Positions 63,792 through 64,000 of a stretch of 64,000 nt of DNA are shown here, one piece after another (positions within the stretch are counted from its first letter, which is position 1; every line of letters starts with the position of its first letter). The translations under genes were made by a program, and so were the position numbers. The stretch is from assembly GCA_002707495.1 (NCBI GenBank), contig PAMZ01000003.1, positions 186,001 to 250,000 on the forward strand, given 5' to 3'. The notes under the pieces are model-generated. The model searched no databases. It was not told where the DNA came from and was given only the letters and a program-made list of their open reading frames with translations. This DNA is from Halobacteriovoraceae bacterium (GTDB taxonomy: Bacteria > Bdellovibrionota > Bacteriovoracia > Bacteriovoracales > Bacteriovoracaceae).

Positions 63792-64000
63792 TAGCTGCTT
63801 GTAATAAAGCTTCCACTAATTTTCCAATAGGCTGCGCTCGCTGAGAAGAATGAGGTGCAAGCCTTGAAAGATTGTATTGACCTAAATTTTTCAGGTCAAT
63901 CGTTGCCGGTAGATAATTATCTACGCTTGAAGTTGCATGGGAGTTTTCAAATGGAGTCCAAAGAAAATCCGGATGCTTATTCTGATACCACTCTCCGCCG
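63781..64000 (-). CDS. C-terminal end of an unidentified gene (cut by window edge)
   Basis: 72 residues can be read before a TAA at 63781-63783, starting GGEWYQNKHPDF, with FENSHATSSVDNYLPATIDL (part) and ending LVEALLQAANEN. No motif is diagnostic. It overlaps the clostripain-like gene by 11 bases, so the two are probably co-translated and perhaps related in function. Start and full length lie beyond the window. Confidence 0.65.
   Translation of the reverse strand, partial: GGEWYQNKHPDFLWTPFENSHATSSVDNYLPATIDLKNLGQYNLSRLAPHSSQRAQPIGKLVEALLQAANEN

Overview
The window is a dense, AT-rich bacterial chromosome segment with no tRNA or rRNA genes, no insertion sequences, no CRISPR array and no gap above about 210 bases. 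Gene content suggests a predatory-type member of the Bdellovibrionota, most likely near Bacteriovorax/Halobacteriovorax. The hints are low GC, many lipoproteins and secreted proteins of unknown function, a GYF-PilZ protein, a Lys-rich histone-like protein, nucleoside scavenging and full fatty-acid beta-oxidation. This placement is inference from gene content; no database search was possible.

Layout. 1-2.6 kb (minus): a ribosomal operon with an in-frame fusion of ribosomal proteins S6 and S18, then a DUF2232 membrane protein, L9, a terminator and the start of dnaB. 2.7-9.5 kb: acyltransferase, VOC protein, RNase G, a DUF2914 membrane protein and the nucleoside importer NupC. 9.6-13 kb (plus): pyrimidine and purine nucleoside phosphorylases and a DnaQ-like exonuclease; with NupC these form a nucleoside salvage cluster. 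13-20.5 kb (minus): a tight seven-gene run ftsE-ftsX-envC-ctp-xseA-M23 peptidase-histidine kinase, linking septal wall cleavage to a kinase whose ATPase half looks degenerate. 20.6-23.9 kb: an HD phosphohydrolase, a small basic protein and an NtrC-like regulator that has lost the GAFTGA loop. 24-27.3 kb: tolQ-tolR-tolA-tolB. 27.3-31.5 kb: unknown envelope proteins, lapB and sppA. 31.7-36.5 kb: small secreted and membrane proteins, rlmN and a large glycosidase-like protein.

36.5-42.7 kb and 55.8-62 kb carry beta-oxidation and acyl-CoA genes: three acyl-CoA dehydrogenases, fadB, fadA, a second thiolase and 3-hydroxybutyryl-CoA dehydrogenase. 42.7-48.3 kb (plus) is a housekeeping run: pgi, an FHA-GGDEF diguanylate cyclase, mutL, miaA and ppsR. 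48.3-58.8 kb holds signalling and surface genes: a Ser/Thr kinase, GYF-GYF-PilZ protein, alpha/beta hydrolase, VWA lipoprotein, two head-to-head truncated four-helix-bundle genes, a cyclic-nucleotide-binding protein and a putative zinc protease. 58.8-60 kb is the histone-like gene. rpsT and a clostripain-family protease close the window.

The most unusual items are the S6-S18 fusion, the regulators with degenerate catalytic motifs (sigma-54-type activator, histidine kinase, FtsE signature), the histone-like/zinc-motif protein, and dyad symmetries in the control regions of the fatty-acid genes.
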